A stretch of 64,000 bases of DNA from Arthrinium phaeospermum (taxonomy: Eukaryota > Ascomycota > Sordariomycetes > Amphisphaeriales > Apiosporaceae): positions 744,001 through 808,000 of the forward strand of contig QYRS01000014.1 in NCBI GenBank assembly GCA_006503535.1, given 5' to 3'. Shown here in pieces: positions 32,990-44,459 of the stretch. Each line of letters starts with the position of its first letter. The stretch's first letter is position 1. The notes beneath the pieces were generated by a model. The model was given only the letters and a program-made list of their open reading frames with translations. It was not told where the DNA came from and ran no database searches. Position numbers and translations under genes: made by a program.

Positions 32990-35135
32990 ATGCACGTCAC
33001 GATCCCCTCCCTCGTCACGCTGGCCTTGACCGGCTCGGCGGCCCTGGCTGCGAAGGATGGCCAGAAGAAGCCCAATGTGGTCATCGTCATGTCCGACGAC
33101 CAGGACCGGCTGCTGGGGTCCCTGGACTACATGCCGACGGTGCAGAAGATGATGGGCGACGGCGTCGAGTTCGAGAACCACTACGGCACCATCAGCAACT
33201 GCTGCCCCTCGCGCGCCACGTTCCTGCGGGGGCAGGCGGCGCACTCGACCAACATCACGCATGTCCGCCCGCCCGGGTAAGTCGCCATCTTTGCTCTAGG
33301 CGTATATATGCAGAGATCCGCTGACATTGTTCGAATGCAAGAGGAAACTACGACAAGTGGCGGATCGCCGGGGAGGACAAGAACTACTTGCCCCATTGGA
33401 TCAAGAAGGCTGGCTACAAGGCCGAATGTATGTCGCATTTGCCAAATATGAGGGCATGAAGCTAACCCATCTCAGACGTTGGGAAGTTTCTCAATGGATA
33501 CAGCCAAGCGAACTACCACATTCCGCCCAAGGGTTGGGATCACGTGGATGCGCTGGTAAGTGGTTGCAGAGGTTCAAAATCGTCATAAGGACGGCAATAC
33601 TGACTGCCAAACCAGATCGAGCCGTACATCAACGACTACAACAATGTCGTCATGTCCCAAAATGGAGAGCGCCCGGTTCAGTACCGAGGATTCCACAGCA
33701 ACGACGTTGTGAGGATCAAGGCGTAAGTATTGATCAGCCTACCAGGGCTTTGTACTCATTGGCTAACCCGAAGATCAGCCTGGATCGCCTAGACCAACTC
33801 CTGACCGCCGAAGATCCCTTCTTTATGGCCATCATGCCGTACGCGCCGCACGTGGCGGGCCAGCAGCCGCCGACGCCCCAGGCTCGCCACGCGGACAAGT
33901 TCGCCGACGCCAGCGCCCCGCGATTCGCCAACTGGAACCCGTCCGACGAGATCCAGAAGACCAAGAGCGTTTTCCTGAAAGACCTCAAGCTCATGGACAG
34001 CGAAGCGGAGGCCTCGGCGGATCGGCTCTTCCGGGACGGATCCGGGCAATCCAGGGAGTGGACGAAATCATCGAGGACGTGCTGGCTAAACTGGAAGAGA
34101 AGGGTCAGCTGGACAACACCTATGGTACGCCCTCTACCCCTGAAAAAACTGAGAGAGCTTGCTAATCTCAGTTCCTTAGTAATCTTCACGACCGACAACG
34201 GGTACCACATTGGAGCCCACCGCCTGCCCGGCGGCAAGGCGCTCCCCTACATCCAGGACACCAACCTGCCCCTGGTCGTCCGCGGGCCCGGTATCCCCGG
34301 CGGGGTCAAGTCCAAGGTGGCCAGCGCCCACCTGGACTTTGCGCCGACCTTCCTGGACATCATGGGCCTGGACAAGAGCGAGTGGCCCGAGCTCCTGGAC
34401 GGCCGCAGCCTGCTGGCAGAGTGGAAGGACCCGGTCCCCGAGGTCAAGCCCGAGATCGGCTCGGCCAAGGAGATCATCAACATCGAGTTCTGGGGCGACA
34501 AGATCGTCGAGATCCCCGAGTACGCCGGCATGAAGCTGGAGAACAACAGCTACAAGACGCTGCGTATCGTCTCCGAGGAGAGCTCGTGGATGTTCCTCAA
34601 CTGGTGCACCAACGAGATGGAGCTGTACAACATCACGGCCGACCCCTGGGAAGTCAACAACCTGGCCCGCGGCGACGTGACCAACGAGCACAAGCGCCTC
34701 ATCCACCGCCTCAACTCGATCCTCATGGTGACCAAATCCTGCACCAAAGACAGCTGCCGGGACCCCTGGTCGGCCCTGCAGCCGCCCGACGCCGCGACGC
34801 CGATCAAGTCGCTGACGGCGGCCATGGCGCCGGAACACGACGCCTTCTACGCGGCGTTCCCGAAAGTCCACTTCGGGAAGTGCATGCAGTACCAGGACGA
34901 GGCCAACGAGCAGCCGTTCTGGCCGGCGGGCGCCGAGAACGACCTGGGCAAGGCGTACCGGCAGCCCACGGACAACTGGGTCTCGTCCGACAAGGGCAAG
35001 CCGGGGGTCCCGCCCAACGCGGAGCCGGCGGGCGGGCCGGAGCAGCGGCACGCTACCCTGGAGCAGCTGATGACGGACACTCACGTCTTGACCGATGAGG
35101 AGACCGGGCCGCTGGTTCCTGCCGAGGAGGACTGA
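32990..35135 (+). pseudogene. Arylsulfatase 2, secreted type, with a 1-base frameshift in exon 5
   Basis: Exons: 32990-33276, 33342-33427, 33476-33555, 33616-33722, 33779-34124 and 34180-35135. The start MHVTIPSLVTLALTGSAALA is a signal peptide. It is followed by VVIVMSDDQDR (metal-binding Asp) and ISNCCPSRATFLRG, where Cys71 is the formylglycine site. Exon 5 begins correctly (LDRLDQLLTAEDPFFMAIMP), but near 34033-34040 (GGGACGGATCC) the conserved sense jumps one frame to IRAIQGVDEIIEDVLAKLEE and QLDNTY, as if one C were lost. The exon 5/6 phase agrees only if that base is restored. Exon 6 is intact (VIFTTDNGYHIGAHRLPGGK). The original frame happens to stay open, so a gene finder may report a full-length but partly scrambled protein. 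It could be a true lesion or a sequencing error. Confidence 0.75.
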
Positions 35136-35696
35136 GTGTTTTTTTCTTTTCTCTTAGAATTGAGCCATAAATAGATGATGATGTAGACACCCGGAGCTAT
35201 CGAGAGCCTGTTATCGCGGGCTGTCCCTGGAAGAAGGGCCGAGATTTGGGCCAATTAGATGGGGCGCATCTTGCGTGCTGATCTGGTACGTAGCACGCGA
35301 TGGCGACCTGGCCAATCAGATGTAACGGGCCCGACCCGCTTTCGCTGGCGTGCTCAGCATCAGACAAGATGAATTCGAGATGGGTTTTCGCCCTTGGTGC
35401 AGCGCTCGATGTTTGGACTCGGTATACTTTAAGGAGCGCCCGTATGATCAAGCTATTCTGACGAAGCCCTCTCGAGATCTCTTGCAACCAATAGCAGTCT
35501 GTCTTGGCCTCTAGATCTACATCTCCACTTTCCCCGCGTTTTCGTCCGGGGCTAGTGATGAAACCCTCCGACGAATTATACTTGGCCAAGTCTCAATGGT
35601 CACTAAGATCCTCACAAACCCCTGTTGACCCCGAAAACTCTATCCTCTTGTTGTTTTTCTAGAAAAGGGACGACACCGGGAAGCTGAAACGGCGAC
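35136..35696. other. Intergenic region upstream of the double-cluster regulator
   Basis: About 560 bases: the sulfatase 2 3' end and the regulator promoter. The CCGACTACCG motif is absent here. Confidence 0.4.
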
Positions 35697-38115
35697 ATGC
35701 CGCCTCCCAGATCGGCTGGCACCTGCGTCCAATGCCGCACCCGCAAAGTGAGTGCCGTCTGAAACGGGCATGGGCAACCTCTGTCCACTCTTCCATCCCG
35801 AGCTGACTCTGGGACATCCAGGTTCGCTGCAGCGGAGGAGGCCCCTGTTGTTCCAATTGCGAGCGCCTGGAGTACACCTGCTCGTTTGCGGTAGCCCAAA
35901 ACCAAAGAGGGAATGACGACAGCAGCTCGTCGTCAACGAAGCTGGAGAAGCGGCGGAGGCCTTTGGCCTGTGTGGCGTGTCGGTCTACCAAGTCCAAATG
36001 CACGGGCGAACGACCGTCTTGCGAGCCGTGTCGGACGCGCTCGAGGGATTGCGTCTATCCCGATTCGAAGAGGCGGAAGTCTTCTGTCGAGTCCGGGCCT
36101 GCGGACTCGTCAGGATGTGACGCCAATACCCTTCGGCAAAGTCCCCGGACACCACGAGAGAGGCCGGATTGTTCCGACGGGGCACAACTCCCATACTTTA
36201 CACAGCCGCCCATGGATTCCATACCGGAGTCTGTCGCTACGTCAGAGCTGTATGCCGAAAGCTACTCGACAGAGGCCATATCGCCGTCCGCCACTTCGTT
36301 TGCAGGGGAAACGATACCAGGGCAGCGGGAGGGCCAGCCACAGAGTCTTGTCGAGGCCCGGCGTCAACTTTCGGTGTCGATAGCCCGGGCCCAACCACCA
36401 CCGACTTCCCCAAAGTCCACGAACAGCTCCAAATTATCAACGACTATTTCCGGCACATCTACGCCCACCCTGGATCGGCCTTCCTCTCTGAGGTTTCCGT
36501 TACCAAGCGTTGCCTCGAAGGATCCATCGATGAGGCCCTTTTGCTAGCCATCTGCGCTTACACCGCGAGTGTGCTCCGGTATCCGAGGTACTATCCCGCG
36601 CACAGCGCCTCCTGGGTACAAAAGGCCGAGGATCTCCTCTGGAGCAGCATGGAAAGCCCGACCGTGTTTAGGACGCAAGCGCTCCTGCTCGCGGTCCTGT
36701 GCCGGGTGGAAACGGGGAACTTCAAGAGGGGCTATATGCTCCTGTCCATGGCATCACGATCCGCCAGCGCGATGCGGTTGCAGTACGAGAGGCTCGATCT
36801 GGACCATCACAGCCAGGAAGTACGGAGGCGCTTGACTTGGTCCATCATGCTGATTGACAACTACTTCTCCGTCGGTCTGCCGGAATCCGGGACCTGCCCT
36901 CCCGACTTCATCTACCTCAAGATGCCGTGCCCCGAGGAAGATTTCCACGGCGACGGCGCCACCGGATCGGCTCCGGCTTCTCTTGACGGCGTCTCCGAGG
37001 GCGGCCTCTTGCAACTCTACATACGCTTGAGCATCATTCGACGGGACATACTGCGTCTCACTCGGAATCTTTCCCTCCAAGTAAACGTGACGCCCCAGAT
37101 AACCGGGTTGGTCGAAGGCATGCTGAAGTCGCTCCAAGGCGCAGAACCACCGACATATAGCGCCGAGGAGCTGAAGAGGCATGCTAACTCCCGGTGGTTT
37201 GTCCGGTACACTGCAGTTCAGATCGGCTGGCACCAATCCCACTGCGACATCTATCGCATCTTCCTATCCGGGTACCGGGAGGCCGCCCCGGACGACGTGA
37301 TCCGGGCCTGCGCACCCGAGTACGTGGCACAGGCGGCAGCGGCCTGCTTGAAACACGCAAGAGCGATTGTCGATATTATTCATGCCGTCCATAGCCTGCG
37401 GTTGCCGCTAGTCTTCCCGCCCCGGGATATCTGCATCGGGGGGTATCATGCGTCGCGGCTGCTTCTATTTCTGAGCGGCTCGGAGCCGATTCCGAAAGAT
37501 CAAAACATCACGGCCCAGAGAGCAACTACGCTGGCAAGAGAGACGCTCGCAATTCTGCAACCTCTGTTTGGCTCATCCGCCATGCTCGGGAAAACAGTGC
37601 AAGAATTGGACCGCATCATCACGGCGCATGTCTCGGGTGCGCCCGTCTATCCCGGGGAGACATCCGAGCAAGACTCGGGAGGCACCCGACGCGGTCATCC
37701 CCGATACGCCATGACGATCCAAATGCACACGAGCTTGGGGGTTCACAGCGCGTTCAGACAAGCGCAGTTTCACGAAGACGACGAAGATGCGCGAGGGATA
37801 GGAACCGGATCGAACAACACGCACACCGGGACCAGCAACTCAGCGACTACTACTGCTACTACAATCTATCCCAAGGTACTGCCGGGTTATGCCGAGCCCC
37901 AAGGAACGCTGTCATCCGAACATAACCAGCAGGGCGTCGGGCTCGGTACGGCAAGCGGCCAGGAGGTCGCTGCGGCCGGGGATGGCTCCGAGGAGATGGC
38001 CACCTTCGGGATCAGTCCCGGGTCCATGGATTTAAGCTCTTTGAACCTTAACATCTGGGCCGCGAGGGGCTGGCAGCACGATTTCTCTCCTGGGTCGTCG
38101 CACGACTGCATTTGA
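35697..38115 (+). CDS. Transcription factor with two tandem Zn2Cys6 clusters, 762 residues
   Basis: Exons: 35697-35747, 35822-36249 and 36306-38115. The second intron (GTATGC...TTTGCAG, 56 bp) is required to connect the DNA-binding and regulatory parts and restores frame exactly. The first cluster has cysteines 10, 13, 20, 28, 31 and 38 (CVQCRTRKVRC...CSNCERLEYTC). The second has 68, 71, 78, 85, 88 and 95 (CVACRSTKSKC...CEPCRTRSRDC), a textbook CX2CX6CX6CX2CX6C. A Ser/Pro-rich linker follows, then a fungal middle homology region (IDEALLLAICAYTASVLRYP, VRRRLTWSIMLIDNYFS) and a disordered C-terminus. Most family members have a single cluster. It lies between sulfatases 2 and 3 in the same orientation and is the natural candidate to bind the CGG-N4-CGG sites. 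Confidence 0.9.
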
Positions 38116-38257
38116 CAGGATAACCAAATGGGAATTCCCTACCTGCCGGATCCTGAACCTAGAATTACGTGATTCGGCTCTTCTGCCAGAATAAAGCCGG
38201 CGGCGATGATCTTGATCTACCAAGTTCGAAGATCTGAACTGCTAATGGGGACGTTCG

Positions 38258-38267
38258 CCGACTACCG
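38258..38267. promoter_or_regulatory. CCGACTACCG site, exact
   Basis: Exact cluster motif about 340 bases upstream of the sulfatase 3 start, in the context CGCCGACTACCGGG, nearly the same as the 29425 copy. Confidence 0.65.
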
Positions 38268-38609
38268 GGACTAAAACGAAATAAGCTGTCGGATCCACTG
38301 GCTGGCAACAAGGGGGCAAAGTAGGTGTTCTTGGCAGTTCAGGGTACTCCACTCTCGACTCCGACCCCGCGGACTCAATTCCCCGGATCACATGATCCCA
38401 GGCTCCTAAGCCGGAGGAGTCTCCTTGGTATTAACCATGAAGATCGCATCGTGTGGAAGAAACCAGCTAGTCTCCGTGGTAATACTCAGTTATTCCACGA
38501 AACCCGTGCATTTATACAAGTCATCGTGTCACGACGTTCCAACGGAGACTCCAGTAAAACGTATCGGCCTGCGCAAATCAACCTTGATAGACAGGGACAC
38601 TAAGACAAG

Positions 38610-40250
38610 ATGGAGTCCAAGCCGCCCCCCAACATCCTGTTCATCATGGCCGACGACCACGCCGCCAAGTCCATCTCGTGCTACGGCGCGGGCATCAACT
38701 CGACGCCGCACCTGGACCGGCTGGCCAAGGAGGGCATGCGCTTCAACCACTGCTACGTCACCAACAGCATCTGCACGCCGTCCCGGGCCGCCATCCTGTG
38801 CGGGACGCACAACCACGTCAACGGCGTCGTGACGCTCGACTCCAAGATCAACAAGCGCCTGCCCAACGTCGCCAAGCAGCTGCGGGCGGCCACTTTACCA
38901 TCCACGCAAGGAGGAGACGCGGCGAAGAAGGAGGGTAAGGGAAAAGGCTACCAGACGGCCATGATCGGCAAGTGGCACCTGGGCGAGGGCCGCGACCACG
39001 AGCCGACGGGCTTCGACTACTGGAGCGTCGTGCCCGGGCAGGGCGAGTACTGGGACCCGCAGTTCCTGGAGCCGGGCGGCCGGACGACGCGGGTGCCCGG
39101 GTACGCGACCGACATCATCACGGACAAGACGCTCGACTTCATCCGGCAGCGGGACAAGTCGCGGCCCTTCTTCGCCATGTGCCACCACAAGGCGCCGCAC
39201 CGGTCGTGGGAGTACGACGCCAAGCACAAGGACCTCTACCAGGACCCCGTGCGGCTGCCCGACACCTTCACCGACGACTACAAGCACCGGGCCAACGCCG
39301 CGAAAGTGGCCAAGATGCGCGTCGCCGAGGACCTGACCTACACGGACCTGGGGCTCGTGCAGCCCGAGGGCCCGGCGGCCGAGGTGGGCGCCAAGATGAT
39401 CGACCGCTGGAACTGGGTCGACCGCAAGGTGCCCGCGCCCGCCGACCCGCGGGGGATGCGGCCGCTGGTCTGCAAGGAGACGGGCCGGTCTTTTACGTTC
39501 GAGACACCCGCGGAGCTGGCCGATTTCAAGTTCCAGCGCTACATGCAGCGGTACCTGCGGACGATCCAGAGCATCGACGACAACGTCGGCCGGCTGCTCG
39601 ACTTCCTCGACGAGGAAGGGTTGGCGGAGGATACGGTGGTGATTTACACGTCGGACCAGGGCTTCTTCCTGGGCGAGCACGGCTGGTTCGACAAGCGGTT
39701 CATGTACGAGGAGAGCTTCCAGATGCCGTTCCTGGTGCGGTACCCGCGCGAGATCAAGGCAGGGAGCGTCTGCGACGACATCATCAGCAACGTCGACTTC
39801 GCCCCCACGTTTCTCGACCTGGCGGGGGTGCGGGTGCCGACCTACATGCAGGGGTACTCGTTCCGGGAGCTGCTGAAGGGAAAGACGCCGCAGGACTGGC
39901 AGCAGGTGGCGTACCACCGCTACTGGATGCACAACGACGTGATCCACCACGCGTACGCGCACTACGGCGTCCGGGACCAGCGGTACAAGCTGATCTACTG
40001 GTACTGCGAGGACCTGGGGCTCGAGGGGGCGCGGCCCAGCCCCGGGGGCGAGGAGGGTCGGGATAAGGAGTGGGAGCTGTTTGACTGCGAGAAGGATCCG
40101 CTGGAGCTGTTCAACTGCTATCATGACCCGGAGTACGCCGAGGTGGTGGCGATGATGACGCGGAAGCTCGAGGAGAAGATGGCGAAGATTGGGGACGAGC
40201 CGGTACACGACGAGCGGCAGTTGGAGGAGTGTCGGAAGGAATGCAAATGA
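38610..40250 (+). CDS. Sulfatase 3, intronless, 546 residues
   Basis: It starts MESKPPPNILFIMADDHAAK with the metal-binding Asp pair (15-16) and no signal peptide. The formylglycine signature is TNSICTPSRAAILCG with Cys55. Further conserved segments are MIGKWHLGEGRDHEPTGFDY, CHHKAPHRSWEYD and VVIYTSDQGFFLGEHGWFDK, and a C-terminal domain ends in the DKEWELFDCEKDPLELFNCY type motif. The pattern resembles bacterial polysaccharide and N-acetylglucosamine-6-sulfatase-like enzymes more than sulfatases 1, 2 or 4. A Lys/Gly-rich insert (AAKKEGKGKGYQ, near residue 105-115) is unusual. The absence of introns, unlike sulfatases 1 and 2, is compatible with transfer from bacteria but does not prove it. 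Its promoter has one exact cluster motif. Confidence 0.92.
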   Translation: MESKPPPNILFIMADDHAAKSISCYGAGINSTPHLDRLAKEGMRFNHCYVTNSICTPSRAAILCGTHNHVNGVVTLDSKINKRLPNVAKQLRAATLPSTQGGDAAKKEGKGKGYQTAMIGKWHLGEGRDHEPTGFDYWSVVPGQGEYWDPQFLEPGGRTTRVPGYATDIITDKTLDFIRQRDKSRPFFAMCHHKAPHRSWEYDAKHKDLYQDPVRLPDTFTDDYKHRANAAKVAKMRVAEDLTYTDLGLVQPEGPAAEVGAKMIDRWNWVDRKVPAPADPRGMRPLVCKETGRSFTFETPAELADFKFQRYMQRYLRTIQSIDDNVGRLLDFLDEEGLAEDTVVIYTSDQGFFLGEHGWFDKRFMYEESFQMPFLVRYPREIKAGSVCDDIISNVDFAPTFLDLAGVRVPTYMQGYSFRELLKGKTPQDWQQVAYHRYWMHNDVIHHAYAHYGVRDQRYKLIYWYCEDLGLEGARPSPGGEEGRDKEWELFDCEKDPLELFNCYHDPEYAEVVAMMTRKLEEKMAKIGDEPVHDERQLEECRKECK

Positions 40251-40996
40251 ACGGGTGACTGGCGCAGATGCGAGAGATTATTAGGAACGCGGTGGCTTCG
40301 GGTGTTCGGTTGCCGCAGAGTAGGGAGTAAGCGGTACTAAGTTAGTGAAGGTGACTGTGAATAAAGCCAGGGTGGGGAACCGCCATGTCAAGACAAGTCA
40401 GCAACGCGCAACCCGCTGTTTGCCCTTATAACCTGTTATGTGTGTGCGTATGTCGCCGTGTTGTAAGATCAGTCCCATGGCTTCAGCGGGTATGGCCTTT
40501 GACTTGGGCCGTGGTTGGAACCCCTCGCCAGGGGTTGCGCGGTTTGCAATGTATGTCTATCCGCGTTGAAGCATCTTCAACAAGTCTACCCCTATCGCAA
40601 CACAGCATGATGATATTATCTATCATAATTACGGGCATTACTCCAACAGCGCAACTTTAGATCAATATTGATGTTTGCTGCTGCTTTCCCGCGTTGCCAT
40701 GAGTCTGCAATTGCAAATAGCCAAGTCACGTAGAGTGAAATCAACACATCAGACTGACACAAGCGCCGGATCGGTTGTGGAGGCTGCAAAAGCATTGAAT
40801 ACAGGCACAATACGCCGGACGGCTATAAATACCGACTTTGCGTCCAGCAACATATTTCAAAACCACCCAGCCAAGAACCCAAGCAGTCGCAACACCAAGA
40901 CCAAAGATAAAAATAGCAATCGGTAGCAAAGCCCAAGCTTCACCTGCAGTTCAACAGCAACAGTCTCATACACACATTTCTTACCAACTCAACAAA
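40251..40996. other. Intergenic region with a strong TATA box
   Basis: Sulfatase 3 3' region, then the promoter of the putative micropeptide. A TATAAATA box lies at 40824-40831 and an A/C-rich leader follows. No other feature. Confidence 0.4.
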
Positions 40997-41071
40997 ATGG
41001 CTGGAAACTGCCCCAAGCACGGTGCCTACAGCGGCAATGTTTGCACCTTCTGCATCAAGACCAAGAGCTAG
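40997..41071 (+). CDS. Putative 24-residue Cys/His micropeptide
   Basis: A tiny frame, MAGNCPKHGAYSGNVCTFCI plus four residues. It has a good start context (ACAAAATGG) and a TATA box about 170 bases upstream. Cys5, His8, Cys16 and Cys19 form a CxxH...CxxC pattern that could bind one zinc ion. No signal peptide. It lies between sulfatase 3 and the convergent GH3 gene. It may be a real small protein, a last exon of something larger, or chance; transcript data are needed. Confidence 0.4.
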   Translation: MAGNCPKHGAYSGNVCTFCIKTKS

Positions 41072-41291
41072 GTCGACGTGGCCGGTCAACACCAAACAAG
41101 ACTGAGTGGTGGGAGTACCAGGAGAGAATTTTGGAGGATCATGGACATGTGTGGTTGAATGGAATGATGCCCAAATTTATGGTTGCTAATTAGTCTCGGA
41201 CTCTGCCAGATGCAAATACACGGTTACCATAGGGCCAAATGGCTTGTAAGGCTTCGTGTGATAAAGTACAGGATATAGGCTGCCATTGCTA

Positions 41292-44144
41292 TTACAATCC
41301 CAACCACCAACTCGTCTTCTCCACGGTAAAGTTGCCCGCCAACGCCACGTCCACACTGCTCTGCCCGACCAAGACGTCGTACGTCCCGGCCTCCATGATC
41401 CATTTCTCCGCCTCCTCGTCCCAGTAGCTCGCGGCATACTTCAACGGTATATCCACCGTCACCTTGCCCGTACTTGCCGGCTCCAGGTGGATCTTCTCGA
41501 ATCCCTTGAGCTCCTTGGGCGGCCGGTTGATGGAAGGCTTCTGCTGGGAAACATAGACTTGCACCACAGCGGCGCCCGCGACCTTGCCCGTGTTCTGGAC
41601 GGCAAGCGCCACCTTGACATGGCTACTGGTGTTATCCCCATCGTGGGTTTGTGGCTGGGTAACTTGGAATTCGCCGAGCTCGAATGAGGTGTAGGACAAC
41701 CCGTGCCCGAACGGAAACAGCGGCGCCGTCTTGGCCTTCTCGTAGAACCGGTACCCGACGTAGACGTCCTCGCCGTAGAGGACGCGCCCGTTCTCGGACC
41801 CGAAGTTGAGGAAGGCCGGGTTGTCCTCGAGGCGCTTCGGGATGGTGTAGACCAGCTTACCGGCGGGGCAGGCGGCACCAAAGAGGATGTCGCCGATCGC
41901 GTTGCCGCCCTCGTTGCCGCCGTACGACGACTGCACAAGGGCCGGCACCTGCTCGGACGCGGCCCAGGGCATCTCGACGGGCGTGCCGGACTGCATCACG
42001 ACGACGGTGCGCGGGTTGGCGGCCGAGACGGCGCGGATTAGGTCGTTGGTGCGGCCGGGCAGGGACATGTCGGATCGGTCGAACCCCTCGGACTCCCACT
42101 CCGCCTGTTGATGTCGTGTCAGCTTCTCACTTATCCGTTCCTTGATCTGTCGGGATCGGTATTACTTACCGTCAGCCCCGCGCAGATAACCACCTGCTCC
42201 ACCTCCTTCGCCAACGCCACCGCCTTGGCGATCTCCTCGTCGGCGTCGACGACCTTGGCGCACCCGAGCCGCACCCCGCCGCCGCGCATGGCCGTCGCGC
42301 CCACCTTGCGCACCTTCTGCGTCGGGCTCGACCCGAACTGCAGCACCACCGCGTACGTCCGGCCCGCCTCGAGCGCCTTGACGCCGCGCTCCTCGAGCGT
42401 GCCGGCCCCCATGAACGTCGCCCCCTGCCGCTGCGCCGTCGCGTTGTCGACCACCAGCTCGCCGTCGACGAAGACCCGCGCCGTGCCCCGCACCGAGCAG
42501 CCGAAGAGGTAGTCGCCGCTCTCGGTGGGGGTGATGGTGCCGGACATGGCCATGTACCTGTCGACTCTCGGTGTAAGCATTTACTCTTTCTCTCATGAGA
42601 CACTGGGATAACGTGATATGAACACTGGATAAGGAATGAATGAACACCGGAAGTCACTTACCAGACGTCCTGCCGGATATCCGGGTGGCCGTAGTCGACC
42701 AGCAGCATGTCGGACAGGTCCGTCTGCACTAAATCGCAGCACGCCCGCCCCGCGACCTCGGGCGGCTCGTTGTAGAACCGGCACGTCATGCCCGGCTTCC
42801 CGTCCTCGCGCGTACTCATCCGGCTGAGGGCCGGCAGCTGCTTGTAGCCGTGCGCGCCGAGCGTGTACCTTAAATCAGAAGCGTGCCGGCGGATGCCCTC
42901 GTACGGCGTGGTGGTGTAGGTCGGCCGCAGCGACGCGGACCCGCCGCCGGCGTAGGCGGCGAACTGGGCGTTGGGCCCCATGACGGCGACCGATTTGGTC
43001 TTGTCGAGCGGGAGCACGCCGCCGTCGTTCTTAAGCAGGACGATGCCGGCGACAGCGAGCTCGCGCAGGAGCGCCCGCGTCTCGGGCGTGTCATTTACGG
43101 TCTCGGGCGCGTTGTCGTCGCGGAACCCGACGGGGGCTACCCGGTTGGCGAGCCGCAGCAGTTGGCGGACGCGGTCGTTGAGGGCGTGCTGCGATACTTT
43201 GCGGTTCCCCATGGACACCAGCAGGTTCGGGCCGCGCATCCGGGGCGGGCCTGGCATCTCCAAGTCTAAGCCGGCATTGGTCGACTCGGCGGCCGAGTAC
43301 GTGCCGAACCTAGGATGATGGCATTAGCTCGAAATTAGTACCCAGAGATGCGAATGGCACGTACCAATCGCTCATGATGAGCCCGTCGAATCCCCATTCC
43401 CCTCTCAGCATGTCCTGCATCATCCGCGCGTTCTCGCTCACGTGCGTCCCATTGAGCCGGCTGTAGCTCGTCATGTAGCAAAGCGGCTTCGCGTCGCGCT
43501 GCGCCAGCATGAAGGGCATGAGGTAAATCTCGCGCAGCGCCCGCTCGCTCACGACGCAGTTGACGGCCTGCCGCTCGTGCTCCTGGTCGTTGCAGACAAA
43601 GTGCTTAATGCACGCGGCCACCCCGCCGTCGCCCGCGCCCTGCACGCCGTCGATGATGCTTGCGGCCAGGGCCCCGGAGAGGAAGGGGTCCTCGCTGTAG
43701 CTCTCGAAGCCGCGCCCCCCCAGCGGCGACCGCAGCATGTTGACCGTCGGGCCCAGCCAGACGTGGGCGCCCTTGGCGGCGCACTCGCGGCCCAGCATCG
43801 CGCCCGCGCGCTTTAAGAGAGAACGGTCCCAGGAGGCGGCGAGGCCGGTGCCGCAGGGCAGGCAGCTCGAGGGCGTGCCGTTGAAGAAGCGCTGGCCGCG
43901 GATGCCGTTGGGGCCATCGCTGGTGCGGAGGCTCGGGATCTGGAGGCGGGGGATGTCCCGGGTTTGCCAGAAGTCCTTGCCTGTGGGCCGTTAGATAAAA
44001 TTATATATCATCTTTTGCTATACAGGTAGATCGTCACGATCGGGTGATAGGAGCGATGGAGGCGGACGTACCGGAAAGCAGGCTGATCTTCTCGTCGGGG
44101 GTGAGCTTGGAGATGAGATCCTCGACGTCAAGAGGGCCCGCCAT
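41292..44144 (-). CDS. GH3 beta-glucosidase with inserted PA14 domain, 845 residues
   Basis: Five exons on the minus strand: 44144-44072, 43980-43365, 43309-42662, 42557-42170 and 42104-41292. The start [20 protein letters not shown] has no signal peptide, so the enzyme is likely intracellular. GH3 features: [21 protein letters not shown] and the nucleophile Asp229 in FDGLIMSDW. The (alpha/beta)6-sandwich domain follows, interrupted at about 396-545 by a PA14 domain ([20 protein letters not shown]), then a fibronectin-type C-terminal domain. The length matches the PA14-containing Kluyveromyces beta-glucosidase. It releases glucose from beta-glucosides or aryl glucosides. Intron 3 (42661-42558) is a copy of the introner-like element. 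The gene shares a 315-bp divergent promoter with the FAH-family gene and lacks the CCGACTACCG motif. Confidence 0.93.
42558..42661 (-). mobile_element. Introner-like element forming intron 3 of the GH3 gene (104 bp)
   Basis: On the minus strand it runs GTAAGTGACTTCCGGTG to GAGAGTCGACAG and is spliced exactly (phase 2, giving W then YMAMSG). Terminal inverted repeats are CGACTCTCGGTGT (42562-42574) and ACACCGGAAGTCA (42644-42656), 10 of 13 paired. It is homologous along its whole length to the intergenic copy at 17212-17378. Confidence 0.65.
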
Positions 44145-44459
44145 GGTTTCGATAGTGTCCAATATGGTGGTGCAACCTGGGATACACCGTGGGCGGCCAG
44201 TGCCTGGACTTATTTGGGTCGGGCTTGCGTCGGAAATATGCGACCTCGGAAGCTGGTCGACCCATAAATCTGCCCCTCGGGGAGCATTCCGAGGCAGCGC
44301 CCCAAGACCCCGCCGGAATTGTCACCGCACTCCTGGGCGACTTAAGATTGGGGATCTTGGATTCAATTGGCACAGGAATATAGGACAGTGGTTCTGGCCA
44401 AGTCGAGTCGTGAAGCGATCATAAATAATATCTTCAATTGCTTTTTCTCTTGCCCGAAA
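44145..44459. promoter_or_regulatory. Divergent promoter of the GH3 and FAH-family genes
   Basis: 315 bases between two divergent start codons. Several CGG triplets are present (for example GTCGGGCTTGCGTCGG near 44219), but the sulfatase motif is not. Co-regulation of the two genes is plausible from spacing alone. Confidence 0.5.

Noticed and set aside
33327..34179. Reading sulfatase 2 as one unbroken frame through the frameshift and the following intron
   Set aside because: The frame is open but the residues (SREWTKSSRTCW and onward) match no sulfatase, while the other frame gives the conserved IRAIQGVDEIIEDV segment.
38895..40208. 437-codon minus-strand frame opposite sulfatase 3
   Set aside because: Another GC-driven shadow; the plus strand has the complete sulfatase motifs.
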